64,000 bases of DNA, from NCBI GenBank assembly GCA_017623215.1, contig JAGAPO010000096.1, forward strand, positions 23,889 to 87,888, written 5' to 3'. The notes under the pieces were generated by a model. It ran no database searches, was not told the DNA's origin, and worked only from the letters and a program-made list of their open reading frames with translations. Position 1 is the stretch's first letter. The number at the start of each line of letters is the position of its first letter. Positions 35,767 through 44,146 of this stretch are shown here, piece after piece. Source of the DNA: Lachnospiraceae bacterium (GTDB lineage Bacteria > Bacillota > Clostridia > Lachnospirales > Lachnospiraceae). A program made the position numbers and the translations under genes.

Positions 35767-36630
35767 CTATATCTGAGAAGGCGCTTTTCCGTATATCTTT
35801 TTGTAAGCGCGAAAGAACGAGGAATAATCCTGGAATCCGGCGGCTTCCGATGCTCTCGCGGGAGAAGTCCCCTGCAGCATCATCTGTTTGGCAAGGGCGA
35901 CGCGTTTATGAATCACATAATTCATAACCGTGGTGCCGGTTGCTTTCTTGAACAGGGTATTCAGATAGTATTTGCTGATATAAAACTGCCGGGAGAGATT
36001 GTCCAGATTAAGGTCCTCCGTCAGATGCTGATTGAGATACTGAATCATCTGCTTGACGGCGGCGTTATCATATCCGGCTGTGCTTCCCTGCCGTTTTCGG
36101 CTCAGGCGGACGATCTCAACAAGCAGATTCTGGGTGCGCAGATGCACCGCAGCATTCCTCAGGTCCTCGTCCATGGAAGCGCAGGCGCAGATATCCTCAA
36201 AATATCGATCCAGCCCAAAGGAATCCACATTCTCAAAGTAAATATCATTGGAACCCCCGGAGAACGGAGCCAGCAAAAGAGAGGCGTTCTCGTTCAGAAC
36301 CGTGGAGGAGTCGAAATGAACGGACATCCGCTCGTAGCCGCTGTCGGATTCGATCCGAACGCCATGAAAGACATTCGGAGCAAGCAGCAGAACGCTGTGC
36401 GGGGTCGGGACGTATTTTCTGCCTTCGACCAGATAGCTGACCTGTCCGTCGATGAAATAATAGATCTCATAGCGGCTGTGGCAGTGCAGGGCGTAAGAAT
36501 TCGTCTGTAGGTAGGAGCGTTCTTTATGGAAGCCCACAAAATCTCCTCCGGATGCAATTTTTTCTCCTTTTTTATGCGAAATCTCGCTCCATTCTTTTTT
36601 CTCATTTATAATATCCATTGTAGTCACCAT
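35767..36630 (-). CDS. AraC-family regulator with cupin sensor
   Basis: A 287-residue regulator. The cupin part contains LHCHSRYEIYYFIDGQVSYL and VLLLAPNVFHGVRI. The C-terminal AraC domain reads NLDNLSRQFYISKYYLNTLF and ARASEAAGFQDYSSFFRAYK, ending KIYGKAPSQI. The start may be ATG 36630 or ATG 36618; neither has a strong RBS. It is divergent from the isomerase/oxidoreductase pair and is the likely regulator of those genes. Confidence 0.92.
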   Translation of the reverse strand: MVTTMDIINEKKEWSEISHKKGEKIASGGDFVGFHKERSYLQTNSYALHCHSRYEIYYFIDGQVSYLVEGRKYVPTPHSVLLLAPNVFHGVRIESDSGYERMSVHFDSSTVLNENASLLLAPFSGGSNDIYFENVDSFGLDRYFEDICACASMDEDLRNAAVHLRTQNLLVEIVRLSRKRQGSTAGYDNAAVKQMIQYLNQHLTEDLNLDNLSRQFYISKYYLNTLFKKATGTTVMNYVIHKRVALAKQMMLQGTSPARASEAAGFQDYSSFFRAYKKIYGKAPSQI

Positions 36631-36735
36631 ATCCGGCGGTAAGCCGTATCCTGATTTGTATAAATCTTATAAAATCCGTCGCATTTATTATAATAGAAGA
36701 TCACTATTTTTACAATAGGAATATGCTGATTTGCA

Positions 36736-36764
36736 ATGACATTTTAAAGGGAACATGGTATTCT
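36736..36764 (+). promoter_or_regulatory. promoter of the isomerase/oxidoreductase pair
   Basis: ATGACA (36736-36741), 17 bp, TATTCT (36759-36764), with TGG extended -10. Confidence 0.65.
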
Positions 36765-36822
36765 AACTATATTAAAGCAGTTGTAAAAGAACTGAAAGAA
36801 TAGAGAAGGAGAGGAATTTACT

Positions 36823-37584
36823 ATGATACTTGGTGCACAGTTATACACAGTAAGAGATTATATTCAGAACGAAAAGGACATCCGTTTCACCCTTGCGGAA
36901 ATTGCGAAAATGGGCTACACGACCGTTCAGGTTTCCGGCATGGGCAAGATCGATCCGCATGTTCTGCGCGGAATCTGCGATGAGCTCGGATTGAAGATTG
37001 TTCTGACACATAACGGTATTGACCGTTTCATCAATGATACCGATGAGCTGATTAAGGAGAATGAGATTCTGGGAAGCGACCATATCGGCCTTGGTGCAAT
37101 GCCGTCCAGATATCAGAATGCATGGTGGATTCATCATCTTAAGAGCGACTTAGAAGAGCCGATTAAGAAGATTGCGGCTGCGGGAAAGCGTTTTATGTAT
37201 CATAACCATCATTTTGAATTCACGAGGGTGGAGGAGAAGAAGAGACTCATCGACATTCTGTTAGAGGATTTCACTCCGGAGGAGATGGGTATTACCTTAG
37301 ATACTTTCTGGGTTCAGGCAGCCGGTGCAAGCCCGTTAGAATGGGTTGAGATTCTGAAGAACAGAATCCCCTGCATCCATCTGAAGGATATGACAGTCAA
37401 GGGCGGCCAGCGCATCATGGCTCCGGTTATGGAGGGAAATATTAACTTTAAGCCGATTCTGGATAAGTTAGAGGAACTGAAATGCACGAAGTATCTGTTG
37501 GTTGAGCAGGATGACTGTGAGGGAAGCCCGCTTGCCTGCCTGAAGACGAGCTATGACAATCTTGCTTCGTTAGGATACAGATAG
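36823..37584 (+). CDS. sugar phosphate isomerase/epimerase (AP-endonuclease-2 fold)
   Basis: A 253-residue TIM barrel of the xylose isomerase-like/IolE-IolI superfamily. It shows LGAQLYTVRDYI at the N-terminus, HNHHFEF, a metal-binding GITLDTFWVQAAG and CIHLKDM, and C-terminal LLVEQDDCEG (Glu). These acid and His residues bind a divalent metal that isomerises sugars or inosose-type substrates. RBS is AGGAGAGG. It precedes a Gfo/Idh/MocA dehydrogenase by 78 bp, a frequent pairing in catabolism of uncommon sugars or inositols. The substrate is not visible. Confidence 0.9.
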   Translation: MILGAQLYTVRDYIQNEKDIRFTLAEIAKMGYTTVQVSGMGKIDPHVLRGICDELGLKIVLTHNGIDRFINDTDELIKENEILGSDHIGLGAMPSRYQNAWWIHHLKSDLEEPIKKIAAAGKRFMYHNHHFEFTRVEEKKRLIDILLEDFTPEEMGITLDTFWVQAAGASPLEWVEILKNRIPCIHLKDMTVKGGQRIMAPVMEGNINFKPILDKLEELKCTKYLLVEQDDCEGSPLACLKTSYDNLASLGYR

Positions 37585-37662
37585 GCGGCTGCGGTACCTT
37601 ACCATTCGGACGGAAGAGTGGGGTTTCGTGGAATGGATGAGGGCAGCAGGAAGGAGACAGCT

Positions 37663-38670
37663 ATGGTATATCGAGTTGGTGTCGTTGGATGCGGCGCGGT
37701 TGCGAAGGCCCATGCGAAGAGCCTTGCAAAGTTGGATAATGTAACAGTTGTTGGATTTGCGGATATCAGACCGGAGAGAAGTGCCGAGTTTGCGGCCGAA
37801 TATGGCGGCAATGCTTACGCGAGTCTCAACGAGCTGCTGGAGAAGGAAGAACTGGATGTGCTTCACATCTGCACGCCTCACGCGCTTCATGTTCCGATGG
37901 CTTTGAAGGCGGCGGAAAAAGGAATCAACGTATTTACGGAGAAGCCCGCGGCGGTGAATGAAGAGCAGATGGATGCGCTTTTGGAGGCGGCAAAGAAGGT
38001 AAAGGTAGGCGTATGCTTCCAGAATCATTATAATGACAATTCGCGTTATGTTGAACAGGAGCTGAAGTCAGGCCGGGCCGGAAAGATCCTCGGTGCGCGC
38101 GCATTTGTGACGTGGAAGCGCCTTGCACCGTATTATACGGAGAGCGGCTGGAGGGGCACGCGGGAGCTGGAATGCGGCGGGGTTCTGATCAATCAGGCGA
38201 TTCATACCCTGGATCTGCTGCGGTCATTCATAGGCGACCCGAAAGCGGTCGAAGCAAAGACATCGAACCATCATCTGAAGTCAGTCATCGAGGTTGAGGA
38301 TACGGTGGAAGCCTATATTCAGTTCGAGGACTGCGCGGCAAGCTTTTACGCGACGACGGCTTATTGCCAGGACGCTCCCATTATGCTCGAACTGATCTGT
38401 GAGAATAAGAGCTACCGAATCGAGGGCGCCGACCTGTACATAAAAGAAAAAGATGCCCCCCGCTTTACCGCAATCAATTTCGCGGAAAAAGAGGCCTTCG
38501 GAAAAGGCTACTGGGGCACCGGCCACCTGGCCTGCATCCGCAACTATTACGCGTCCTTATCCGGAGAAGAAGAGTACCTTGTCACCCTTCCGGAGGTAGA
38601 CAAGACAATGCGCCTGATGTTCGCCATCTACCGCTCTGCCGAGGAAAACCGTCCGATTGAACTTTGCTAA
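37663..38670 (+). CDS. Gfo/Idh/MocA-family oxidoreductase
   Basis: A 335-residue NAD(P)-dependent dehydrogenase of sugars or cyclitols. The Rossmann loop is VGVVGCGAVAKAHAKSL, the catalytic-Lys motif is TEKPAAVN, and the C-terminal domain contains ECGGVLINQAIHTLDLLRSF. ATG 37663 has AAGGAG seven bases upstream. An earlier in-frame start at 37618 lacks an RBS and adds a non-homologous 15 residues. It works with the preceding isomerase and is probably regulated by the divergent AraC protein. Confidence 0.93.
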   Translation: MVYRVGVVGCGAVAKAHAKSLAKLDNVTVVGFADIRPERSAEFAAEYGGNAYASLNELLEKEELDVLHICTPHALHVPMALKAAEKGINVFTEKPAAVNEEQMDALLEAAKKVKVGVCFQNHYNDNSRYVEQELKSGRAGKILGARAFVTWKRLAPYYTESGWRGTRELECGGVLINQAIHTLDLLRSFIGDPKAVEAKTSNHHLKSVIEVEDTVEAYIQFEDCAASFYATTAYCQDAPIMLELICENKSYRIEGADLYIKEKDAPRFTAINFAEKEAFGKGYWGTGHLACIRNYYASLSGEEEYLVTLPEVDKTMRLMFAIYRSAEENRPIELC

Positions 38671-38730
38671 AACGCATGAAAGACATGTGAGATATTAGCG
38701 ATAAAACAGCTGATATCCCGCCTTATGCAC

Positions 38731-39090
38731 CTACTGCAGATTTCGTACCGCTCCAAACAGGCATAAGGCAATCGCATAGACAATGATCAGCCCGTTATTC
38801 CAGGAGGGAAGCTTCCTTCCCTTATAACGCAGCCAGGCATAATAGAGTAATTCCGCGGCAAGCAAAGGCCCCGTTACGAACAGGAACGGATTCGCCTGAT
38901 ACGCCGCTGCAAAATTACATTCAGTTAGATTCATAATCAGGGTGGTTATCCCGCAGCCGGGACATAACCACCCTGTTACGATCCGAAACATACAGGGGAT
39001 TGCAAGCCCGGTGACCTTTAGCCACACGAAATAGGCGAAGCCCGTTCCGAGCAGAATCAGAATTCCTGTAAATCGGTTCCTGTTCTTCAT
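38731..39090 (-). CDS. DUF2752 membrane protein
   Basis: A 119-residue integral membrane protein with three hydrophobic segments. The signature CPGCGITTLIMNL (about residues 43-55) is the DUF2752 motif, whose cysteines may bind metal. Its ATG overlaps the stop of the upstream DUF4234 gene, so the two are translationally coupled. Function unknown in the family. The stop is followed by a weak GATAT/ATATC stem shared with the convergent oxidoreductase gene. Confidence 0.85.
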   Translation of the reverse strand: MKNRNRFTGILILLGTGFAYFVWLKVTGLAIPCMFRIVTGWLCPGCGITTLIMNLTECNFAAAYQANPFLFVTGPLLAAELLYYAWLRYKGRKLPSWNNGLIIVYAIALCLFGAVRNLQ

Positions 39091-39599
39091 TATGATACCG
39101 CCTTGTTCAAAGTATCCTGAATCAGGCAGTAACTGACGATCGAAAGCCCTACGATGGAAAGAATCAGATAAAGAATCGCGGAGTTCCCGTTCTCGCCCTT
39201 GATACGGTCACAGCGCTCGCCCATCTTGTACAGCCAGTAGATTCCGTAGATACCGCAGGTAAGCAGGGAGAATAAGAATACCATGCCGCCGGATGTCGCG
39301 TTCGTCTCTCCGGACAGCAGATTCACCTCGTCGTTCAGCTTAATCATCCAGTAAATATCATAGATTCCGCACGTAACGAAGCTTAAGATAACCGCTACAA
39401 CAATATTGCGCGGCTGAATGCCGGAGCTGTACGCGGCATTGTTGTAAGAGCTGTTATAAGAGCTCTGATACCCGTCCTGCGCGCCATAAGAATTCTCGGT
39501 CTGGTCGGACCGGGTATCCTGGGTCAGCGGACTTCCGCACTGGGTACAGAATTTGGCATTGTCTTCGCATTGAGATCCGCATTGTGTGCAATATTTCAT
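39090..39599 (-). CDS. zinc-ribbon DUF4234 membrane protein
   Basis: A 169-residue protein. An N-terminal double-CxxC zinc ribbon (YCTQCGSQCEDNAKFCTQCG) is followed by a Ser/Tyr/Asn linker and a DUF4234 domain with two repeated hairpins TCGIYDIYWMIKLNDEVN and TCGIYGIYWLYKMGERCD, then a final membrane segment. RBS is GGAGGGTG. Coupled to the DUF2752 gene. These two small membrane proteins commonly travel together in Clostridia; the role is unknown. Confidence 0.88.
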   Translation of the reverse strand: MKYCTQCGSQCEDNAKFCTQCGSPLTQDTRSDQTENSYGAQDGYQSSYNSSYNNAAYSSGIQPRNIVVAVILSFVTCGIYDIYWMIKLNDEVNLLSGETNATSGGMVFLFSLLTCGIYGIYWLYKMGERCDRIKGENGNSAILYLILSIVGLSIVSYCLIQDTLNKAVS

Positions 39600-39815
39600 C
39601 TTATATCACCCTCCTGTGATTAGATTTAGTATGCACTTATATTACCATAGAATGGGCGGGATGACTATATGTATTTTGAAGTTCTTAGCTTTTTTTAATG
39701 ATTCTTTATTTATTTTTCGGGAATATCTTTCTTAACTTTTTAATAAAAGACGAGGCGCAGACGGATTATGCAGAAGCGGGGCGGCAGATAATATCGCCGC
39801 CCCAATCGTTGACCA

Positions 39816-40295
39816 TCATGCACAGCCGTCGCTCTTCGGGCAGTTCTTCTCAAATGACGGATTGCAGGCGTAGAAATTCCGGGAGTCCAGATTATCCTGG
39901 ACGATCCGGAGACCTTCGCCGAAGCGCTGAAAATGCACGATTTCGCGTTCACGCAGGAAACGGATCGGATCGCAGACCTCGGGATCCTTTACAAGGCGAA
40001 GGATGTTGTCGTAGGTCGTGCGGGCCTTTTGTTCCGCAGCCATGTCTTCATGCAGGTCGGTAATGGGATCGCCCTTCGACTGAAATACGGTGGCCGAGAA
40101 CGGAGTTCCGCCTGCGGCCTGCGGCCAGAGACCGAGGGTGTGATCCACGTAGTATTTGTCAAAGCCGGACTCTGCAATCTGCTCAGGCGTCAGATTCCGG
40201 GTGAGCTGGTGGACAATGGCACAGATCATCTCCATATGGGCGAGCTCTTCCGTACCGATGTCCGTCAAAAGACCGGACACCTCACGGTACGGCAT
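39816..40295 (-). CDS. cotJC: CotJC-type manganese catalase, start unclear
   Basis: CotJC proteins are spore-coat manganese catalases of the ferritin-like fold. Ligands are seen in GTEELAHMEM (Glu, His), DLHEDMAAEQKARTTY (Glu, Glu) and LREREIVHFQRFGEGL (Glu, His). The first ATG (40295) gives 159 residues, yet the same frame upstream encodes the conserved GGPDGELAASQRYLSQRYT, back to about 40352, and stays open to a TAA at 40394-40392. No ATG, GTG or TTG lies in that stretch. So the gene is either damaged at its 5' end or starts by an unusual route. One Mn ligand (Glu in DGELAAS) lies in the upstream part. Confidence 0.8.
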   Translation of the reverse strand: MPYREVSGLLTDIGTEELAHMEMICAIVHQLTRNLTPEQIAESGFDKYYVDHTLGLWPQAAGGTPFSATVFQSKGDPITDLHEDMAAEQKARTTYDNILRLVKDPEVCDPIRFLREREIVHFQRFGEGLRIVQDNLDSRNFYACNPSFEKNCPKSDGCA

Positions 40296-40394
40296 GGTAT
40301 AACGCTGCGAGAGGTAGCGCTGCGAGGCGGCTAATTCTCCATCGGGACCTCCCGATTGCAGAGGGTGAGAATCGAAGGGCGGGAGAGAAGAGTC

Positions 40395-40598
40395 TTAGCG
40401 GGCCGATTCAAGGAGGAGGCGCAGAGCGGATAACTCCTCCGGATGATCTGTGTAATAGGCGGACAGCCGGGAACTTAATTCCCGGCTGATTCGCAGCCGA
40501 AGCGCGTCCGATAATTCCGCGGACAGGCTATCATCAGGCTGGGGAACGGGATCCGCTTCGATAAGGGATGGAAGGAGCGAGGGCGGCTTGCGCGGCAT
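40395..40598 (-). CDS. small hypothetical protein upstream of cotJC
   Basis: A 67-residue Pro/Leu/Ser-rich protein beginning MPRKPPSLLPSLIEADPVPQ and ending in an amphipathic helix. The RBS AGGAGG is perfect. It is in the same frame as cotJC, separated by a single TAA. No family is recognised. The composition suits a small spore-coat protein and the upstream sequence carries a SigE-like promoter, but the role is inferred from position only. Confidence 0.55.
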   Translation of the reverse strand: MPRKPPSLLPSLIEADPVPQPDDSLSAELSDALRLRISRELSSRLSAYYTDHPEELSALRLLLESAR

Positions 40599-40637
40599 AT
40601 ATGGATACCTCCTGAAAAAAGGTGCGGTTCTGATTCT

Positions 40638-40665
40638 ACTATATGACGGGAAGGGTTAGAAATGC
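40638..40665 (-). promoter_or_regulatory. SigE-like mother-cell promoter of the cotJC unit
   Basis: On the minus strand GCATTT (40665-40660), 14 bp, CATATAGT (40645-40638). This fits the sporulation SigE pattern (GNATATT, 13-15 bp, CATACAnT) known to drive cotJ in Bacillus. The element overlaps the start of the divergent recombinase gene. Confidence 0.5.
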
Positions 40666-40712
40666 CCGGCGCGGAATATAGTAAAGAGAAAGAGAGGAAA
40701 GGGAGAACCCGG

Positions 40713-42221
40713 ATGAGTCAGAAATTCGAGCCTGCGGCGCCGAACCGAACCGGTGCCGCTTATATTCGGGTGTCCACAGAGGACCAGATAGAATATTCCC
40801 CGGACAGCCAGCTGCGAAAGATCAGAGAATATGCGGAGGCGCATGGAATTGTCCTGCAGGATAAAATGATTTTCGCGGATGAGGGGATCAGCGGAAGGTC
40901 GGCTGATAAAAGACCTGCATTCATGCGCATGATCGGGGCCGCGAAGCAGAAGCCGCGGCCGTTCGATGTAATTCTGGTGTGGAAATTCTCACGATTTGCC
41001 AGAAGCCGTCAGGACAGTATTCTGTATAAATCCATGCTTCGGAGGGACTGCGGTATTGAAGTGATTTCCGTGACCGAGCAGCTGAACGGCGATCCTACGT
41101 CGATTCTGATAGAGGCGCTTTTGGAGGCGATGGATGAGTATTATTCAATCAATCTGGCGCAGGAGGTCCGCAGAGGAATGAATGAGAAATTCTCCCGCGG
41201 CGGCGTGGTGTCGGTTCCGCCGTTCGGATATCGGATGGGGGAGGGCGAGGGAGGGGAGGAGCGGATATTTGTTCCGGATGAACGTGCGGAGTATGTGCGG
41301 ATGATCTATGAGCGTTTCGTGGAAGGAGAGTCCTGTCGGAAGATTGCGGCTTTCTTAAATGCGCTTGGCGTGCGGACTGTGAGGGGGAACCGGTTCGAGA
41401 GCCGAGCGGTGGAATATATTTTGTCGAACCCTGTCTATATCGGAAAGCAGCGAAGGTGTGTGGCGGATGGCCGGAAGATGGAGGTTGCGGACGGCCGGCA
41501 GGAGCCGTTAATTGCGGCCTCGCTGTATGAAGCGGCAGCACAGCGGTTATCGGAAGAGAAGAGGAAAACATGTACGGCCGTTCGGGAGCTGCCGGGGAAC
41601 GGTTATGCGCTCAAGGGAATTGTCCGGTGCGCACGGTGCGGCGGTATGCTGACTCGGGCGGATGGGGGAAGGGCGCTGCAGTGCGGGCGGTATACGAAGG
41701 GATTGTGCACAGAGAGTCACTATATCCGAATGGAGACATTGGAGGCAGCGGTAATGGACGGAATCGAGAGGGATGCGGAGCAGGCCGCGAATCGGAAGGA
41801 AGAGTATTTAAGAAAGGGGGAGGAGATTGTGATACGAAGCCGTGCGGACAATCGGGAGCGTCCGAAAGCTGCAGCAACTGCGGAGGAGCGGGCATTTTGG
41901 CGGGAGAAAAAAAAGCTTGCGCGAATCGAAGCGGCATATGAGGAAGGAATCGACAGCCTTGAGGAATATCGGGAGAAAAAAGCGGCGGCGATGGCAAGAA
42001 TAGAGGGGCTTAAAGCGAGCGGAGAGTGTGACGGGCGCAGAGGACAAATAACGGCCCCGCCGTCTGGAAAACCGCTTTATATGCGCCTTTCTCAGGTCTG
42101 CATACTGCTGCGGTCTTCCGAAATCAGCGAAGCCGTTAAGAATATTGTGCTTCGTACCCTGATTCGGGAGGTTGTCTACCACCGGGATACCGAAGAGATT
42201 CAGATTATCTATCGAAGCTGA
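40713..42221 (+). CDS. large serine recombinase
   Basis: A 503-residue site-specific recombinase. The catalytic domain has YIRVSTEDQ with nucleophile Ser21, then FSRFARSRQDS. The recombinase domain contains YERFVEGESCRKIAAFLNAL and YILSNPVYIG, followed by a zinc-ribbon (CARCGGML and the later CGRY...C) and a C-terminal coiled coil near residues 380-440. It resembles TndX/SpoIVCA-type enzymes. ATG 40713 has GGGAGA upstream; a start at 40662 would add 17 residues. No attachment sites or other phage or transposon genes are adjacent. It sits back to back with cotJC. Confidence 0.9.
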   Translation: MSQKFEPAAPNRTGAAYIRVSTEDQIEYSPDSQLRKIREYAEAHGIVLQDKMIFADEGISGRSADKRPAFMRMIGAAKQKPRPFDVILVWKFSRFARSRQDSILYKSMLRRDCGIEVISVTEQLNGDPTSILIEALLEAMDEYYSINLAQEVRRGMNEKFSRGGVVSVPPFGYRMGEGEGGEERIFVPDERAEYVRMIYERFVEGESCRKIAAFLNALGVRTVRGNRFESRAVEYILSNPVYIGKQRRCVADGRKMEVADGRQEPLIAASLYEAAAQRLSEEKRKTCTAVRELPGNGYALKGIVRCARCGGMLTRADGGRALQCGRYTKGLCTESHYIRMETLEAAVMDGIERDAEQAANRKEEYLRKGEEIVIRSRADNRERPKAAATAEERAFWREKKKLARIEAAYEEGIDSLEEYREKKAAAMARIEGLKASGECDGRRGQITAPPSGKPLYMRLSQVCILLRSSEISEAVKNIVLRTLIREVVYHRDTEEIQIIYRS

Positions 42222-42235
42222 CTGTTGAGAGTGAT

Positions 42236-43885
42236 TTATTCTGCCTTAGCAGCAAGGCTCTCCGCGCGTTCAATTGCCGCGCCGATATTCGGGCAGATAT
42301 TCTCTTCGCCGACTTCCTTTACGAATCCGGCCATTGTCATTGCCTTGAGAGGCTGCTCGTTGACGTGGGAGAAGATCAGAGTGACATTCTGAGCCGCGCA
42401 TTTGCTGTGAAGATCCATCAGGGAATTCATTGCAGTGCTGTCAAGCGCGGATACATTGCCCATACGAAGGATGAGGGCGCGGGTGTGATCCTGAACGGCG
42501 ATGCGGCCAATCTGATCGGCGGCTCCGAAGAAGAGCGGTCCGGTTACTTCATATACGGAGATGTGCTTTGACAGGCTGCGCAGATTCTCGTCATCCTGTT
42601 CGGCCTCGGAAGCGTCCTTCCAGCTCCTGACATCCGTTACATCGCTCATGCGCTTCATGAACAGCAGGCACGCCAATATCATGCCGACCGCGATTGCAAC
42701 CACCAGATCAAATACAACGGTCAGTACGAACGTCAGCACGAGTACGAGAATATCGCTCTTCGGAGCGGTCTTAACCAGGCGGACGAAGGTTCTCCACTGG
42801 CACATATTGTAGGCAACCATGAATAAAATTGCGGCGATAGTGGGCATCGGAATCAGAGCTGCGTAGGGCATCAGAACCACTAATACCAGTACGAGAACGA
42901 TGGCGTGAACCATTCCGGCAACGGGAGTTCTGCCTCCGTTCTTTACGTTGGCAGCGGTTCTTGCGATTGCGCCGGTTGCGGGAATTCCGCCGAAGAGAGC
43001 GGAGGCAACGTTGCCGGCACCCTGCGCGACAAGCTCCATGTTGGAACGGTGCTTTCCGTTAATCATCCCGTCTGCAACCACACAGGAGAGCAGGGACTCA
43101 ATCGCTGCAAGGATTGCAATCGTAAATGCATCTGGAAGCGCGGTCTGAATCATCTCAAAGCGAAAGCTCGGAAGACGGAAGGACGGAAGACCGCTCTTGA
43201 TGGTGTAGAGATCGCCGATGGTATTAACCTTTAAGGGGAGGAACTTCACCATCAGGATGCCGACAATAACCGCAACGAGGGATCCGGGGATCTTCTCGGT
43301 AATCTTCGGCATGATAATCAGAATCGCAAGGCAGACCACGCCGACAATAACCGCGTGGAAATTGATGCTGGAGATTCCGGCAAAGAACGCCTTCAGCTTC
43401 TCCATGGTCTCAATCGTCGGCATCCCTTCCGGATAGGTAACTCCGAAGAAATCCTTGAACTGTCCGATTACAATCGTAACCGCGATACCGGAGGTAAATC
43501 CGGTCGTGATGGTAAAGGGAATGAATTTGATAAGGGCTCCGAACCGGCACAGTCCCATGATAATCAGAATAATACCGGCAAGGATGGTGGCAACCGCGAG
43601 ACCGTCTATCCCGCTCTTTGCGACAATGCCAGCCACGATCGTAGCGAAGGCTGCTGTGGGACCTGCAATCTGCACCTGGCTGCCGCCGAGTGCGGAAATG
43701 ACAAATCCGGCAATAATCGCCGTGTAAATACCCTGTTCCGGACCGACACCGGATGCGAGAGCAAGTGCGATGGAGAGCGGAAGCGCAATAATTGCGACAA
43801 TAATACCCGCGACTACATCATTCAGAAACTGCTTTTTGTTGTACCCTTTTAATGTTGTGAATAACATGGGGCGCATTTTTTCCAT
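42236..43885 (-). CDS. SulP-family anion transporter with STAS domain
   Basis: A 549-residue membrane protein of the SLC26/SulP family. About 12 membrane segments make up residues 15-420, including the signature region IAGPTAAFATIVAGIV and QGAGNVASALFGGIPATGAI. A STAS domain follows (ISVYEVTGPLFFGAADQI to ALDSTAMNSLMDLHSKC). The family carries sulfate, bicarbonate or dicarboxylates; the substrate is not readable. RBS is GGAGAC. It converges on the recombinase gene with a 14-bp gap. Confidence 0.93.
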   Translation of the reverse strand: MEKMRPMLFTTLKGYNKKQFLNDVVAGIIVAIIALPLSIALALASGVGPEQGIYTAIIAGFVISALGGSQVQIAGPTAAFATIVAGIVAKSGIDGLAVATILAGIILIIMGLCRFGALIKFIPFTITTGFTSGIAVTIVIGQFKDFFGVTYPEGMPTIETMEKLKAFFAGISSINFHAVIVGVVCLAILIIMPKITEKIPGSLVAVIVGILMVKFLPLKVNTIGDLYTIKSGLPSFRLPSFRFEMIQTALPDAFTIAILAAIESLLSCVVADGMINGKHRSNMELVAQGAGNVASALFGGIPATGAIARTAANVKNGGRTPVAGMVHAIVLVLVLVVLMPYAALIPMPTIAAILFMVAYNMCQWRTFVRLVKTAPKSDILVLVLTFVLTVVFDLVVAIAVGMILACLLFMKRMSDVTDVRSWKDASEAEQDDENLRSLSKHISVYEVTGPLFFGAADQIGRIAVQDHTRALILRMGNVSALDSTAMNSLMDLHSKCAAQNVTLIFSHVNEQPLKAMTMAGFVKEVGEENICPNIGAAIERAESLAAKAE

Positions 43886-44146
43886 TTTCTTTTGTCTCCT
43901 GTTCTTTCTGGTTTGCTTTCGTTGGGCCGTTGGGCCATTTGGCCTCCTGGCGTTTTGCTTTTCTGTTTATAAAATTTTTCGAAAAAAGCTCCGTGTTTTA
44001 TTATAGCGGCTTTGCGGCAGATGTCCAGAAAAATTTATATTTTTTTTAGAAGATTGACAGAATGGAAAAAAGAGTTCCGGAGATTCCTTTCGGTGCATAT
44101 CATAATATGAGCCAAGACTCCAAAATAAGGAAAGGAATCCGAAAAT
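43886..44146 (+). other. intergenic region before the DUF2935-oxidase operon
   Basis: The 261-bp gap holds no gene. CATATCATA (44096-44104) fits the SigK -10 pattern CATAnnnTA, but only a weak -35 (CC at 44077-44078) is at the right distance. TTGACA at 44054 has no matching -10. A mother-cell promoter is possible but not demonstrated. Confidence 0.3.

Noticed and set aside
35568..35927. 119-codon plus-strand frame before the AraC gene
   Set aside because: It is antisense to the TIGR04076-type fragment and to the AraC C-terminus, both recognisable on the minus strand.
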